Counted from the stretch's first letter, positions 1 through 9,199 are shown. The stretch: DNA of 64,000 nt from Veillonellaceae bacterium (GCA_012798135.1 JAAZNU010000005.1:1-64000); one strand, 5' to 3'. Numbers and translations: made by a program. The notes: generated by a model from the sequence alone, not told the origin.

Positions 1-978
1 GACAACGGATGCGAGGTTGTCCAGCTTTTTCAGGGATTCCTCCGGTCCGTAGCCAACCAAAACCACGCCTTTGTCTTTCGCAAATTTTTTCAAAGTTTCA
101 CTTTGCATCGCCTTTTTGAAGGCTTCGTCAATTTTTTTGATTGCTTCCGGCGGTGCATCTTTCGGCATAGTCAGACCAAAAAATTCGCCCATCGGCAAAG
201 TTTTTTTCAAGTCCGGCAATTCGTTGCCCAAAGAAGGGATGGGCTTGACTCCTTCAATTTCCAGCGGCTTGTCGCTAAGCGAGGCCAACGCCAGCAATTT
301 ACCGGCGCGGAACATATCGGTCATTTCCATGGAGAGTTGAGGCGTAAAATCGACCTCTCCGCCTAAGGTGGCAATAATTGCCGGATTACCGCCCTGGTAG
401 GGAACATGTTTATACTCGAATTTCCCGGCGCGGCGAATGATCTCAATGCCAATGTGGCCGCCCGAACCAACTCCGGCCGTTCCGGCGGTAACAGCACCTG
501 GTTTTGCTTTAAACGCGGCGAGCAAGGATTTCGCGTCCTTATACGGCGAATCCGCCCGAACCGCCAAGACATTCGGTGAAAAAGTCGCAGTCCAGGTGAT
601 CCAGTCCTTGTGTCCCTGTTCCATATAGCCCATGACGCGGTAACTGGTAAACGGCATCAGTCCGGCGCCTAAAATCGTGTAGCCGTCATGCTTGGCATTC
701 CAGACATTTTTTGTGCCAACCGAGCCATTGGCTCCCGGTGTGTTGACAACCGCAATGTTCACGCCCAGTGTCTTGGACATTTCCGTTGTCAAGGCCCGAA
801 CGGTCAAATCCGTCCCGCCGCCCGGATTCCATGGCACCACTACCGTAATGTCCTTAGTGGGCCATTTTGCTTCTTCTTTTTTCTTGTCGGCCGCCTGCTG
901 TTTGACTCCGCAGCCGGTCAGCGCTGCTGCCATGACCAAAATCAAAAATACCGCGATCCAAGTCCGTCTCTGTCTCAT
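1..978 (-). CDS. TctC/Bug-family solute-binding lipoprotein of a tripartite tricarboxylate transporter (3' end cut off)
   Basis: Extracytoplasmic substrate-binding subunit of a TTT carboxylate uptake system. Translating the minus strand from the ATG at 978 gives about 326 residues with no stop before the window edge, so the C-terminus is missing. The N-terminus is a lipoprotein signal (basic MRQRR, hydrophobic stretch, then LTGCG with Cys near residue 22). Next come the family hallmarks: a PWNPGGGTDL loop near residue 47, and an NTPGANGS and AGTAGVGSGGH type fold typical of Bug proteins. It lies 18 bp downstream of the LacI-type gene, so the two are probably co-transcribed. TctB and TctA would be expected just outside the window. 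The ligand cannot be read from sequence; a carboxylate is likely. Confidence 0.9.
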   Translation of the reverse strand, partial: MRQRRTWIAVFLILVMAAALTGCGVKQQAADKKKEEAKWPTKDITVVVPWNPGGGTDLTVRALTTEMSKTLGVNIAVVNTPGANGSVGTKNVWNAKHDGYTILGAGLMPFTSYRVMGYMEQGHKDWITWTATFSPNVLAVRADSPYKDAKSLLAAFKAKPGAVTAGTAGVGSGGHIGIEIIRRAGKFEYKHVPYQGGNPAIIATLGGEVDFTPQLSMEMTDMFRAGKLLALASLSDKPLEIEGVKPIPSLGNELPDLKKTLPMGEFFGLTMPKDAPPEAIKKIDEAFKKAMQSETLKKFAKDKGVVLVGYGPEESLKKLDNLASVV

Positions 979-996
979 AAATTTTCACCCTCCCCG

Positions 997-2025
997 TCAA
1001 CATTCTTTCACTGATTGCCCTGGCTGCAAAACACAGGAAAACATGCGTTCCTGCAGCACTGTTCCTGATTCCCCAAGTTGTTCCAACAATGCGGTTGCCG
1101 CCGCCCGCCCCATTTCCTCCGCCGGCCGTCTCACACAGGTCAGGCTGGGGCGCAGCATTTGCGTCCATTCCGGAGTTCCGATCAGGACAATGGAAATCTC
1201 TTCCGGCCAGTTCACTCCTTTCTCCTGAAAATATTGCAGAACTCCCTTCGCGGATTCATGATGTCCCAACACCACCGCCGTCGTTCCCAAGGGAAGTTTA
1301 TCCGCCAGCCGGTAGCCGGCTTCCATCGACAACTCCGCCAACAGAACACCCTGACGCTCCGGCGGAATCCCCCAGTCCCGCATGGCATCCCGATAGCCGT
1401 CCACCCGATAGCAGACATTGGGGATTGGCGAATCCCAGCCCAAGAATATGATTTTTTTGTGACCCGCCTGCAACAGGGTTTGCGTCGCCAAATAGCCGGA
1501 CTGGTAATTGTCGTGGCCAACAAACGGGTATGGCGGAGCGCCCGCCTCCAGCGCGCGCTCCAGAATCACAAACGGAACATGATGCTGCCGGAGCAGCTCC
1601 ACATTATCGCTGCGGGAAAAAGCCGGACAAATAATGCAACCGTCAATTCTCTGAGCAATCAGCCTTTCCAGAATCAGGCGTTCCTGTTGCAAGTCTTCGT
1701 CGCTGTTGCATAAGGTGACCACATAGCCGGCCTGACGGGCGATCGACACGATCTCCACGCACATCCGCGTAAAAAATGTATTGCCGAACTGCGCAACCAC
1801 AACCGCCAAAATCCCGCGCCGCTTTCCCTTCAGGCTGCTGGCGGCCGCATTTTTTACATAGCCCAGGGTATTGGCGGCCTGCAAAACTTTTTCGCGCAGC
1901 TCCGGCCGCAGTGCCCGTTCGCGATTGTTGAGGACATAGGAAACTGTCGCGATGGATGTGCCGGCCAGTTTGGCCACGTCTTTGATCGTAACCGCAGGGG
2001 TAACGCGTTTATCACGCTGCCTCAT
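997..2025 (-). CDS. LacI-family transcriptional regulator
   Basis: 342-residue DNA-binding repressor of the LacI/GalR family. An N-terminal helix-turn-helix starts with VTIKDVAKLAGTSIATVSYV (about residues 12-31), then the hinge helix (NAAASSLKG) and a periplasmic-binding-protein-like effector domain. The full length is normal for the family. It is the first gene of a unit with the TctC gene, so it probably controls uptake of the TTT substrate and its own expression. Two CG-centred operator-like palindromes lie just upstream (2050-2059 and 2093-2107). The effector is unknown. An ATG at 2025 fits the HTH position; the ribosome binding site is GGTGAG, a few bases upstream. Confidence 0.93.
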   Translation of the reverse strand: MRQRDKRVTPAVTIKDVAKLAGTSIATVSYVLNNRERALRPELREKVLQAANTLGYVKNAAASSLKGKRRGILAVVVAQFGNTFFTRMCVEIVSIARQAGYVVTLCNSDEDLQQERLILERLIAQRIDGCIICPAFSRSDNVELLRQHHVPFVILERALEAGAPPYPFVGHDNYQSGYLATQTLLQAGHKKIIFLGWDSPIPNVCYRVDGYRDAMRDWGIPPERQGVLLAELSMEAGYRLADKLPLGTTAVVLGHHESAKGVLQYFQEKGVNWPEEISIVLIGTPEWTQMLRPSLTCVRRPAEEMGRAAATALLEQLGESGTVLQERMFSCVLQPGQSVKEC

Positions 2026-2048
2026 GACTCACCTTCAATTTCAGTAAT

Positions 2049-2107
2049 ATAAACGTTTACATATTGCTGAAAAAAAAGAGACCGTCGTCTGATGTAAACG
2101 TTTCACA
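2049..2107. promoter_or_regulatory. Two LacI-type operators upstream of the LacI-tctC unit
   Basis: A perfect palindrome TAAACGTTTA sits at 2050-2059 and a near-perfect one, TGTAAACGTTTCACA, at 2093-2107. Both have the central CG dinucleotide into which LacI-family hinge helices insert. Their centres are about 45 bp apart, consistent with cooperative binding. Autoregulation by the adjacent gene is inferred. Confidence 0.75.
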
Positions 2108-2209
2108 TTTATTATTATCGCAGTTTAGTTTATTTTGTCAATACAGAAATATCAGACTGTTTGTCGTAAGCCATCTGAACTCATTCCGCGCACAGCCCCT
2201 GTCCCACGG

Positions 2210-2240
2210 AAAAAGGCTGCGTGCAAGCCGCAGCCTTTTT
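2210..2240 (-). terminator. Intrinsic terminator after purL (probably bidirectional)
   Basis: A 12-bp perfect stem, AAAAAGGCTGCG (2210-2221) pairing with 2229-2240, closes a 7-nt loop. It has A/T tracts on both sides, so it could act on either strand. It lies 33 bp past the purL stop. Confidence 0.8.
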
Positions 2241-2273
2241 CTCAGGCAATCAAGGCAATTTCCATTCTCATGA

Positions 2274-5200
2274 TCAGCGAAAATAGCCCACTCCGGCCTC
2301 AAAAATCCGCTGGTCCTTCGCGCCGGGTACGTTGCTCGCCACGAACGGACCGATTCGTTCCGAATGGCCCATTTTTCCGAAAATCCGGCCATCCGGGCTG
2401 GTCAGCCCTTCGATCGCCCAGTCGGAGCCGTTGGGATTCACCGCGATATCCATGGCAGGATTGCCGGCCGCGTCCACATACTGGGTCGCGATCTGTCCGG
2501 CCGCCGCCAGGCGTTGGCGGTGAGTCGGGCCAGCCACCAGCCGGCCTTCGCCGTGGGATATGGCGATGGTATGCACATCACCCGTTCGAACTTGGCTCAG
2601 CCAGGGCGACAGATTGGAAACGACTCTGGTCTGGACCATCCGGGACATATGACGGCCAATCCGGTTGAAGGTCAAAGTCGGGCTGTCGGCGGTCAGCGGC
2701 CGGATCTCCCCATACGGCAACAGCCCCAGTTTGATCAGAGCCTGGAAGCCGTTGCAGATTCCCAGGATCAGTCCGTCGCGTTCCTGCAGCAGCCGGGTGA
2801 CCGCGTCCGTCAGCGCCGGATTGTGGAACAACGACGCGATGAACTTGCCGGATCCCTCCGGTTCGTCGCCGGCGCTGAAGCCGCCTGGGAACATCAGGAT
2901 CTGCGCCTGATCGACCGCCCGGACAATGGCCCGGACCGATTCTTCGACAGCCTGGGCCGACAGGTTCCGGACGATGAGCGTCTCCACGCTGCCGCCCGCT
3001 TTTTCAAAGGCCAGCGCCGAATCATACTCGCAATTGGTGCCGGGAAAAACCGGGATAAACACGCGGGGACGCGGCGCCGAAACCCGGGCCTTCAACCGGG
3101 CCGACGGTCCGCCATACGGCTGGAATGTCGCCGTGTCGTTTCCCTGTTCCGCCTGGGTGGAAAACACTTTTTCAAGCGGCTTTTCCCACGCCTGTTGGGC
3201 CTCCGCCAGGGGGATTCCCGTTCCCGCCACGGAAATCAAAGGTTGTACCATGGTGCGGCCGATAGCCAGAAAATCGATGCCGGCCAGCGCCTTGGCAGCC
3301 GATACCCCGCTGGCCAGTTCCAGCACCAGGGAGCCGTGTTCCGGCCGGAACAGTTGCTGCCTTGCGATGTCCGGCGCAAACGCAAAACCGATGCGGTTGC
3401 CGAAGGCCATTGCGCTGACGGCGGCGGCAATCCCGCCGCTGCGGACGCTCCTGGCCGACAGGACCTGTTTGTGGGCAATCAGATCCGCAATACGGGAAAA
3501 GATTATATTTACTGTCGCGAAGTCCGGCATGGCGGCGGCATCCCTGGGCAACGGCACCCAGACCACCTCACGGCCGGGCTCTTTGAATTCGGGGGATATG
3601 ACCCGGCCGGCTTCGGTTGGCGCCACCGCAAACGCCACCAGTGTTGGCGGCACGTCCAGTTCATTGAACGAACCGGACATGCTGTCCTTGCCGCCGATGG
3701 CGGCGACACCGAGCTGCTGCTGGGCCCACAGGGCCCCCAGCACCGCACTGAATGGTTTGCCCCAGCGCACCTCGTCCCGGCCCAGTTTCTCAAAATATTC
3801 CTGCAAAGTCAGCCGCACTTTGGCGGGATCGCCGCCCATCGCGACGATCTTGGCCACCGCCTCGGTCACCGCGTACACCGCCCCGTGGAACGGACTCCAC
3901 TCCGAGAGATACGGATTGAAGCCGTGGGCCATCAGCGTAGCGGTTGTCGTTTCACCGGCTTGCACCGGCAACTTGGCGGCCATGCCCTCCGCCGGGGTCG
4001 CCTGGAACGAACCGCCGAACGGCATGAGAATGGTGGCGGCGCCGATGGTGCTGTCGAATCGCTCGACCAGTCCCCGTTGGCTGCACACATTCAAATCCGC
4101 CAGATTCGTCAGCCAGGCTGCGCCAATTTCGCCGCCCGGTCCCGGGCGGCTGAAGTAATCGGCGGGCGAGGGCGCCTGCACGCGCACGGCGGCATGCTGC
4201 CTCACCCCATTGGTATCCAGAAATTCCCGGCTGATGTCCACGATCGGCTGCCCGCGCCAGTGCATCCGCAACCGGCCGGTATCCGCCACCCTGGCCACCA
4301 GGGTCGCTTCGAGGTTCTCTTCGCCGGCCAGCGCAATGAATCGTTCGGCCTCGCCGGCGGCGACCACGACCGCCATCCGTTCCTGGGACTCGGAAATCGC
4401 CAGTTCGGTGCCATCCAGCCCTTCATACTTTTTCGGCACGGCATCCAGATCAATCTCCAGGCCGGCCGCCAGTTCGCCGATCGCCACCGACACGCCGCCG
4501 GCGCCAAAATCGTTGCATTTTTTGATCATACGGCTGACCGCCGGATTGCGGAACAGGCGCTGAATTTTTCGTTCGGTGGGCGCATTCCCTTTTTGCACTT
4601 CCGCGCCGCAGGCGGCCAGGGATTCTTCCGTATGCGCCTTGGAGGAGCCGGTGGCGCCGCCGCAGCCATCCCGCCCCGTGCGTCCGCCCACCAGGATTAC
4701 GGCGTCGCCGGTCTCCGGGCTCAACCGGACGACGTTGGCGCGGGGAGCAGCGGCGATAACGGCGCCGATTTCCAGGCGTTTCGCCACATAGCCGGGATGG
4801 TAGACCTCTGCGACCTGGCCCGTCGCCAGCCCGATCTGGTTGCCATACGAGCTGTAACCGGCCGCGGCGACCGTGGTGATCTTACGTTGCGGCAGTTTGC
4901 CCGGCAAAGTGTCTTCCAGGCGTTGCCGGGGATCGGCGCTGCCGGTGACCCGCATCGCCTGGTACACATAGGAACGCCCCGATAGCGGATCGCGGATCGC
5001 GCCGCCCAGGCAGGTCGCCGCTCCGCCGAACGGCTCGATTTCCGTCGGGTGGTTGTGCGTTTCATTTTTGAACATGACCAGCCATTCTTCGTTCCGGCCG
5101 TCGATCACGGCATTCACGACGATGCTGCAGGCGTTGTTTTCCTCGGACTCTTCCAGATCCGCCAGCTTGCCGGCTCGCCGCAACTCCTTCATGCCAATGG

Positions 5201-6035
5201 TCGCCAGGTCCATCAGGCACATTTCCCGCGGTCGTTCGCCGTAAAGGCGCCGGCGCGAATTTTGATAAGCCTCGAACGCGGTTTTGATCGGCGCCGCATA
5301 TTGTCCCTCATCAATTTCGACCCGGTCGATCGCGGTCAGGAACGTCGTATGGCGGCAATGGTCGGACCAATAGGTGTCAATCACCCGGAGTTCCGTGATG
5401 GTCGGATCGCGCCGCTCCGCATCCCGAAAATAGCTTTGACAGAATTCCAGGTCCGCCTCGCTCATGGCCAGTCCGAATTCGGCCACCATCTCCTGCAATC
5501 CGGTTGCGGTCAATTCCCGGAATCCGGTCAACACCGCCACATCCGACGGAACCGGCGCCGCCATTTCCAGGCTGGCCGGTTTCAGCAAAGAAGCCTCCCG
5601 GGCTTCCACCGGATTGATGCAGTAGTTTTTCACAGCCGCAAACTGGCTGTCGGAAATTTCGCCGTAAAGGGCAATCACCTTTGCAGACAGCACCTCCGGC
5701 CGCGCTTTCTGGGTAATGGCCTGAATGCATTGGGCAGCCCAGTCGGCCCGCTGGTCATACTGGCCCGGCAGATATTCCATGGCAAAGACCCGGTCCGCGT
5801 CCGCCAAGTCGATGGTTTCATCATACACCTGGTCGGCGGGCGGCTCGGCAAAAACGAGCTCCCGGGCCAACGCACATTCCTCGTCGCTGATTCCCGCCAC
5901 ATCATAGCGATTGATCAGACGCAGCCTCCGCAATCCCGTCAAGCCGACATTCTCCCGCAGGTCCTGGAGGAGCGCCAGTGCCTCCACGTCGAAGCCCGGT
6001 CGCTTTTCCGCAAAAATTCGTTTCACCTGTATCAT
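2274..6035 (-). CDS. purL: Phosphoribosylformylglycinamidine synthase, single-chain (PurL with fused PurQ domain)
   Basis: ATP-dependent conversion of FGAR plus glutamine to FGAM, step 4 of purine synthesis, cytosolic. About 1253 residues, so this is the long fused form rather than separate PurS/PurQ/PurL. Visible parts: the PurL signature around residues 200-240 (ITELRVIDTYWSDHCRHTTF), the ATP/metal site KNETHNHPTEIEPFGGAATC, a glycine-rich GRTGRDGCGGATGSSKAH, and a C-terminal glutaminase domain with PGGFSAGDEPEGSG, the nucleophile Cys in LGICNGFQ and the His in AISHGEGR. I place the start at 6035 (MIQVKRIF), preceded by GGAAGGCGGG, rather than the upstream ATG at 6062. No purine riboswitch or other pur genes are adjacent. 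Confidence 0.95.
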   Translation of the reverse strand: MIQVKRIFAEKRPGFDVEALALLQDLRENVGLTGLRRLRLINRYDVAGISDEECALARELVFAEPPADQVYDETIDLADADRVFAMEYLPGQYDQRADWAAQCIQAITQKARPEVLSAKVIALYGEISDSQFAAVKNYCINPVEAREASLLKPASLEMAAPVPSDVAVLTGFRELTATGLQEMVAEFGLAMSEADLEFCQSYFRDAERRDPTITELRVIDTYWSDHCRHTTFLTAIDRVEIDEGQYAAPIKTAFEAYQNSRRRLYGERPREMCLMDLATIGMKELRRAGKLADLEESEENNACSIVVNAVIDGRNEEWLVMFKNETHNHPTEIEPFGGAATCLGGAIRDPLSGRSYVYQAMRVTGSADPRQRLEDTLPGKLPQRKITTVAAAGYSSYGNQIGLATGQVAEVYHPGYVAKRLEIGAVIAAAPRANVVRLSPETGDAVILVGGRTGRDGCGGATGSSKAHTEESLAACGAEVQKGNAPTERKIQRLFRNPAVSRMIKKCNDFGAGGVSVAIGELAAGLEIDLDAVPKKYEGLDGTELAISESQERMAVVVAAGEAERFIALAGEENLEATLVARVADTGRLRMHWRGQPIVDISREFLDTNGVRQHAAVRVQAPSPADYFSRPGPGGEIGAAWLTNLADLNVCSQRGLVERFDSTIGAATILMPFGGSFQATPAEGMAAKLPVQAGETTTATLMAHGFNPYLSEWSPFHGAVYAVTEAVAKIVAMGGDPAKVRLTLQEYFEKLGRDEVRWGKPFSAVLGALWAQQQLGVAAIGGKDSMSGSFNELDVPPTLVAFAVAPTEAGRVISPEFKEPGREVVWVPLPRDAAAMPDFATVNIIFSRIADLIAHKQVLSARSVRSGGIAAAVSAMAFGNRIGFAFAPDIARQQLFRPEHGSLVLELASGVSAAKALAGIDFLAIGRTMVQPLISVAGTGIPLAEAQQAWEKPLEKVFSTQAEQGNDTATFQPYGGPSARLKARVSAPRPRVFIPVFPGTNCEYDSALAFEKAGGSVETLIVRNLSAQAVEESVRAIVRAVDQAQILMFPGGFSAGDEPEGSGKFIASLFHNPALTDAVTRLLQERDGLILGICNGFQALIKLGLLPYGEIRPLTADSPTLTFNRIGRHMSRMVQTRVVSNLSPWLSQVRTGDVHTIAISHGEGRLVAGPTHRQRLAAAGQIATQYVDAAGNPAMDIAVNPNGSDWAIEGLTSPDGRIFGKMGHSERIGPFVASNVPGAKDQRIFEAGVGYFR

Positions 6036-6085
6036 GCAATCCCGCCTTCCGGTTTTAATCAACCGTAAAATGGTTCGGAGTCATA

Positions 6086-6111
6086 TATTATACCGTTAAT
6101 CTATTATACCG
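6086..6111 (-). promoter_or_regulatory. Duplicated -10-like elements upstream of purL
   Basis: The minus strand carries the decamer CGGTATAATA twice, at 6111-6102 and 6095-6086, 16 bp apart. Each contains a consensus TATAAT. These are candidate tandem promoters for purL. No clear -35 elements were identified. Confidence 0.45.
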
Positions 6112-6245
6112 GCCTGCCGCCAAAAACTCCACTGCCGTCCATTCCCGGCGAACCGGGGCGTGACTGCGGCCGGGCCCTGCAAAATTGCTGCGGTCGTGAT
6201 AAAATGAGAATATACCGAAAATATCGCCGATGAGGAGGAGAAGCT

Positions 6246-6845
6246 ATGAACACTCCCTTTTTCGATGCTGTGAAGGTCCGCCGCAGCATTTATGGAATCA
6301 GCAAAGATTTCGTCCTTCCCGATGAGATCATTCAGGACATTGTCGAAGAAGCCGTCAAGCATTCGCCTTCCCCGTTCAATTCTCAAAGCGCCCGGGTGGT
6401 GTTGTTGCTGGGGCCCCAGCACGACCGCTTCTGGCAAATCACAAAGGAAGAACTGCGCAAACTCGTTCCGGCGGACAAATTCGGCCCGACCGAGGAAAAG
6501 ATCGCCGCCTTCGCCAGCGGCTACGGTTCCGTTTTGTTCTTTGAGGACATGACGGTGGTGGAGTCGCTGCAAAAACGATTCCCGCTGTATCAGGACCGGT
6601 TCCCGGTCTGGTCGCAGCACGCCTCGGCGATACTGCAGTATGTGGTCTGGACCGCGCTGGAGCAGGCCGGCTTCGGCGCTTCCCTGCAACATTACAATCC
6701 GATTGTCGACGCGCCGGCCAAACAAGCCTGGAACGTCCCGGACCGTTGGCAGCTGGTCGCGCAGATGCCGTTCGGCAAACCGACCGCGCCGCCCGCCGCC
6801 AAGGAGTTTTTACCGTTGGCGGACCGGGTCAAGGTATACAAATAA
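6246..6845 (+). CDS. Nitroreductase-family flavoprotein
   Basis: 199-residue FMN-dependent oxidoreductase of the nitroreductase fold. The N-terminal VKVRRSIYGISKDFVLPDE matches the family's FMN-binding RRSxR-type start. HSPSPFNSQSARVVLLLGP near residue 40 is the conserved substrate/flavin loop, and the C-terminal part carries the WNVPDRWQLVAQMPFG type motif. Close in form to fatty-acid-repression (Frm2/Hbn1-like) nitroreductases. A strong GAGGAGGAG ribosome binding site precedes the ATG. It stands alone, converging with the aminotransferase gene through a shared terminator. The physiological substrate is unknown. Confidence 0.88.
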   Translation: MNTPFFDAVKVRRSIYGISKDFVLPDEIIQDIVEEAVKHSPSPFNSQSARVVLLLGPQHDRFWQITKEELRKLVPADKFGPTEEKIAAFASGYGSVLFFEDMTVVESLQKRFPLYQDRFPVWSQHASAILQYVVWTALEQAGFGASLQHYNPIVDAPAKQAWNVPDRWQLVAQMPFGKPTAPPAAKEFLPLADRVKVYK

Positions 6846-6864
6846 TAGTACCCGCAGAATAAAC

Positions 6865-6898
6865 AGAGGCTCTTCGGCGGATTCCCGAAGAGCCTCTT
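6865..6898. terminator. Bidirectional terminator between nitroreductase and aminotransferase genes
   Basis: A 13-bp perfect stem, AGAGGCTCTTCGG at 6865-6877 with 6885-6897, and a 7-nt loop. It is placed between two convergent genes and belongs to a recurring GGCTCTTCGG terminator family in this window. Confidence 0.8.
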
Positions 6899-6906
6899 GT
6901 GCAAAA

Positions 6907-8103
6907 TCAGCTTGTCGAGGCGGCCAGGCGGCCCATCGCGGCCGCAATCCGTTCCAGTCCCTCCCGGCAGTCCTCGTAGGATACCGCGTACGAAATCCGG
7001 AAGTGGCCGTTGCCGGCCTCCCCGAACGCCCGGCCGTCGACCACGGCCACTCCGGCGTCCTCCAGCAGATATTCCGCAACTTGCGCCGACGTGAGATTCG
7101 GCAGGGTGATGCGGGGAAAGACATAAAACGCACCGGCGGGAGTGGAAGTAAGCTCCAGTCCCGGCACCTTTCGTAACAGCTCGAGCACCAGGCCGCGCCG
7201 CCGGTTGAATTCGGCCATCATCGACCGCACGCAGTCCTGCGGTCCGGTCAGACCGGCCACGGCGCCATACTGGGCGAAGCTGCACACCGACAGCAGAACG
7301 TTCTGCTGCATTTTGGTCGCGGCGTGGACGATGGGCGCCATCGCGGCAATATAACCGATCCGCCAGCCGGTCATCGCGTAGGTTTTCGAGAGGGTGCCGC
7401 AGATGATGGTTCGTTCCCGCATTCCCGGGAATGCCGCCGGCGAGATCATTTCGCCTTCATAAATCATCTGGTCGTAGGCGTCATCCAAAATGAGCAGCAG
7501 ATCGTGCTCGGCGGCGAACGCCGCGACTTCCCGCAGTTGGGCCTCGCTCAATACGCCGCCGGTCGGATTGTGGGGCGAATTGACCAAAATGGCCTTGGTC
7601 CGCGGCGACAACGCCCGTTTCGCGGCCGCCAGATCATAGGCGTACTGGCGATCCGCCTGCAACGGGACAGGCACCGGCACCCCGCCGGCCAAGCCGACAA
7701 CCAGCGGAAACGGCCCGAAACAAATCTCCGGCAGCAGGACTTCGTCGCCGGAATTCAGAATGCTCATGAAGGTCAGATACAGCGCTTCCTGCCCGCCCGC
7801 CGTCACCAGAATCTCCGTCTGCGGATCGTAACGCAGGCCCTTGTCGGTTTGCAGGCGGGCCGCCAAAGCTTCCCGCAACGCCGGAATTCCGTTATTGGGC
7901 GGATAATGGACAAAGCCCCGGTCCAGGGCATCGACAGCCGCGGCTTTGATATGGGCCGGCGTATCGAAGTCCGGCCGGCCGATTTCGAAATGGATCACCT
8001 TTTTCCCCTGTGCTTCCAGTTGCGTCGCTCGTTCCGCCACTTTGCGGATTTCCGCGAACGGCACGTTGGCAAGGCGGTCGGCGATGATGTCGGTCCGATT
8101 CAA
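6907..8103 (-). CDS. PLP-dependent class I/II aminotransferase
   Basis: 398-residue fold-type I aminotransferase, aspartate-aminotransferase superfamily (subgroup I-gamma type, as in AspC/PatA-like enzymes). Visible motifs: YPPNNGIPALREALA (N-terminal substrate region), NSPHNPTGG (PLP phosphate/pyridine contacts), LILDDAYD (Asp binding the pyridine N), and SLSKTYAMTGWRIGY containing the Schiff-base lysine. FRISYAVS near the C-terminus holds the carboxylate-binding Arg. The start is a TTG at 8103, 8 bp after GGAGG. The amino donor/acceptor pair cannot be told from sequence. Stand-alone gene. Confidence 0.92.
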   Translation of the reverse strand: MNRTDIIADRLANVPFAEIRKVAERATQLEAQGKKVIHFEIGRPDFDTPAHIKAAAVDALDRGFVHYPPNNGIPALREALAARLQTDKGLRYDPQTEILVTAGGQEALYLTFMSILNSGDEVLLPEICFGPFPLVVGLAGGVPVPVPLQADRQYAYDLAAAKRALSPRTKAILVNSPHNPTGGVLSEAQLREVAAFAAEHDLLLILDDAYDQMIYEGEMISPAAFPGMRERTIICGTLSKTYAMTGWRIGYIAAMAPIVHAATKMQQNVLLSVCSFAQYGAVAGLTGPQDCVRSMMAEFNRRRGLVLELLRKVPGLELTSTPAGAFYVFPRITLPNLTSAQVAEYLLEDAGVAVVDGRAFGEAGNGHFRISYAVSYEDCREGLERIAAAMGRLAASTS

Positions 8104-8297
8104 CTGTATTCCTCCAGACGCTTAATATTCGTCGCGAGCAGGATAGTAAAAGACTTTGATGCGGCTTTCCCCGCACCTGAGTTTCTTTGCCTGCCGGGCG
8201 CTGATCCCGTTGCTCCGCTATATTCCAAAATTTTAGCACGCCCGGTCCGGATGCGCAATCAACTCCGTCATTTTTCATCAAGCCAGCCGAACTGTGA

Positions 8298-8303
8298 TAT
8301 AAT
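8298..8303 (+). promoter_or_regulatory. Candidate -10 element for the DedA gene
   Basis: A consensus TATAAT preceded by GTGA lies about 90 bp upstream of the DedA start, inside the 290-bp gap between the divergent aminotransferase and DedA genes. The -35 is weak. Nothing else recognisable was seen in this gap. Confidence 0.5.
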
Positions 8304-8393
8304 AGATGGCAATGAATTCAACGGGGATACTGCCATCGCGACGACAGCAATTTTTAGGACAAAATGCCCCTCGGGAGGTATAAGTTTAGTATT

Positions 8394-9068
8394 ATGCAAC
8401 ATTTTTTCGACCTATTTCTGCATCTCGTCGATATTTTTCTGCATCTCGACCAATATCTGGGCATGATCATCCAGAGTTACGGAACCTTGACCTACGCGAT
8501 CCTGTTCGGCATCGTGTTCGCGGAAACAGGCCTGGTGGTTACCCCGTTTCTGCCGGGCGACTCCTTGCTGTTTGCCGCGGGCGCCTTTGCCGCCACCGGA
8601 GTACTCGACATCAAATTGCTGGTGGTAACGCTCAGTGCGGCAGCGATTCTGGGCGACAGCCTCAACTATACGATCGGCAAGATTATCGGCCACCGCATCT
8701 ATGAGAGGGAGTTCCGGTTCATCAAGCGGGAACACCTGCTGAAAACCCGTCACTTCTACGAGAAATACGGTACGATCACCATCGTCATCGCCCGGTTCAT
8801 GCCCATCATCCGTACCTTCGCCCCCTTTGTGGCCGGCGTGGGGGAAATGCGTTACGCCAAATTCACTTCGTTCAATATCACCGGCGGTCTGCTCTGGGTC
8901 GCCCTGTTCTGCGGCGGCGGCTATTTCTTCGGCAATTTGCCGCTCGTAAAAAAGAACTTTTCCCTGGTTATCATCGCCGTCGTTGTCCTGTCGCTTCTGC
9001 CGGTGATTATCGGCTGGTTCAGGCAGCATTCCGGGTCCAACGCGGAAGGAAAGGGCGAATCGCTCTGA
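8394..9068 (+). CDS. DedA-family integral membrane protein
   Basis: 224-residue multi-pass inner-membrane protein of the DedA/SNARE-associated (VTT domain) family, linked in other bacteria to membrane-potential maintenance and lipid flipping. Family hallmarks: FAETGLVVTPFLPGDSLLF (re-entrant loop 1), GDSLNYTIGKIIG, and RFMPIIRTFAPFVAGVG (second re-entrant loop with the conserved Arg residues), followed by C-terminal membrane helices. I use the ATG at 8394. The upstream ATG at 8364 precedes the GGGAGG site at 8373-8378, though the spacing to 8394 is a long 15-16 nt. A terminator follows immediately. Confidence 0.9.
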   Translation: MQHFFDLFLHLVDIFLHLDQYLGMIIQSYGTLTYAILFGIVFAETGLVVTPFLPGDSLLFAAGAFAATGVLDIKLLVVTLSAAAILGDSLNYTIGKIIGHRIYEREFRFIKREHLLKTRHFYEKYGTITIVIARFMPIIRTFAPFVAGVGEMRYAKFTSFNITGGLLWVALFCGGGYFFGNLPLVKKNFSLVIIAVVVLSLLPVIIGWFRQHSGSNAEGKGESL

Positions 9069-9091
9069 TCCATCCATCGCCCCGATTTTCC

Positions 9092-9124
9092 AAAAGCTCG
9101 CCGAGCAAATCGGCGAGCTTTTTT
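9092..9124 (+). terminator. Intrinsic terminator after the DedA gene
   Basis: A 13-bp perfect stem, AAAAGCTCGCCGA (9092-9104) with 9110-9122, a 5-nt loop and a T tract. Confidence 0.85.
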
Positions 9125-9199
9125 CTTTGTTCTCCGGGCCATTTCTGTTACGATATGGATAGATAGACCTAATAAGATAAAAAGGACGGGATCGCCACG

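Noticed and set aside
2364..4985. Plus-strand open frame of 873 codons lying inside purL
   Set aside because: Antisense to a clear PurL sequence; long antisense frames are expected in GC-rich codon patterns, and it shows no domain motifs.
8306..8383. 25-codon frame upstream of the DedA gene
   Set aside because: It starts at the predicted transcription start without a ribosome binding site and has no attenuator structure.
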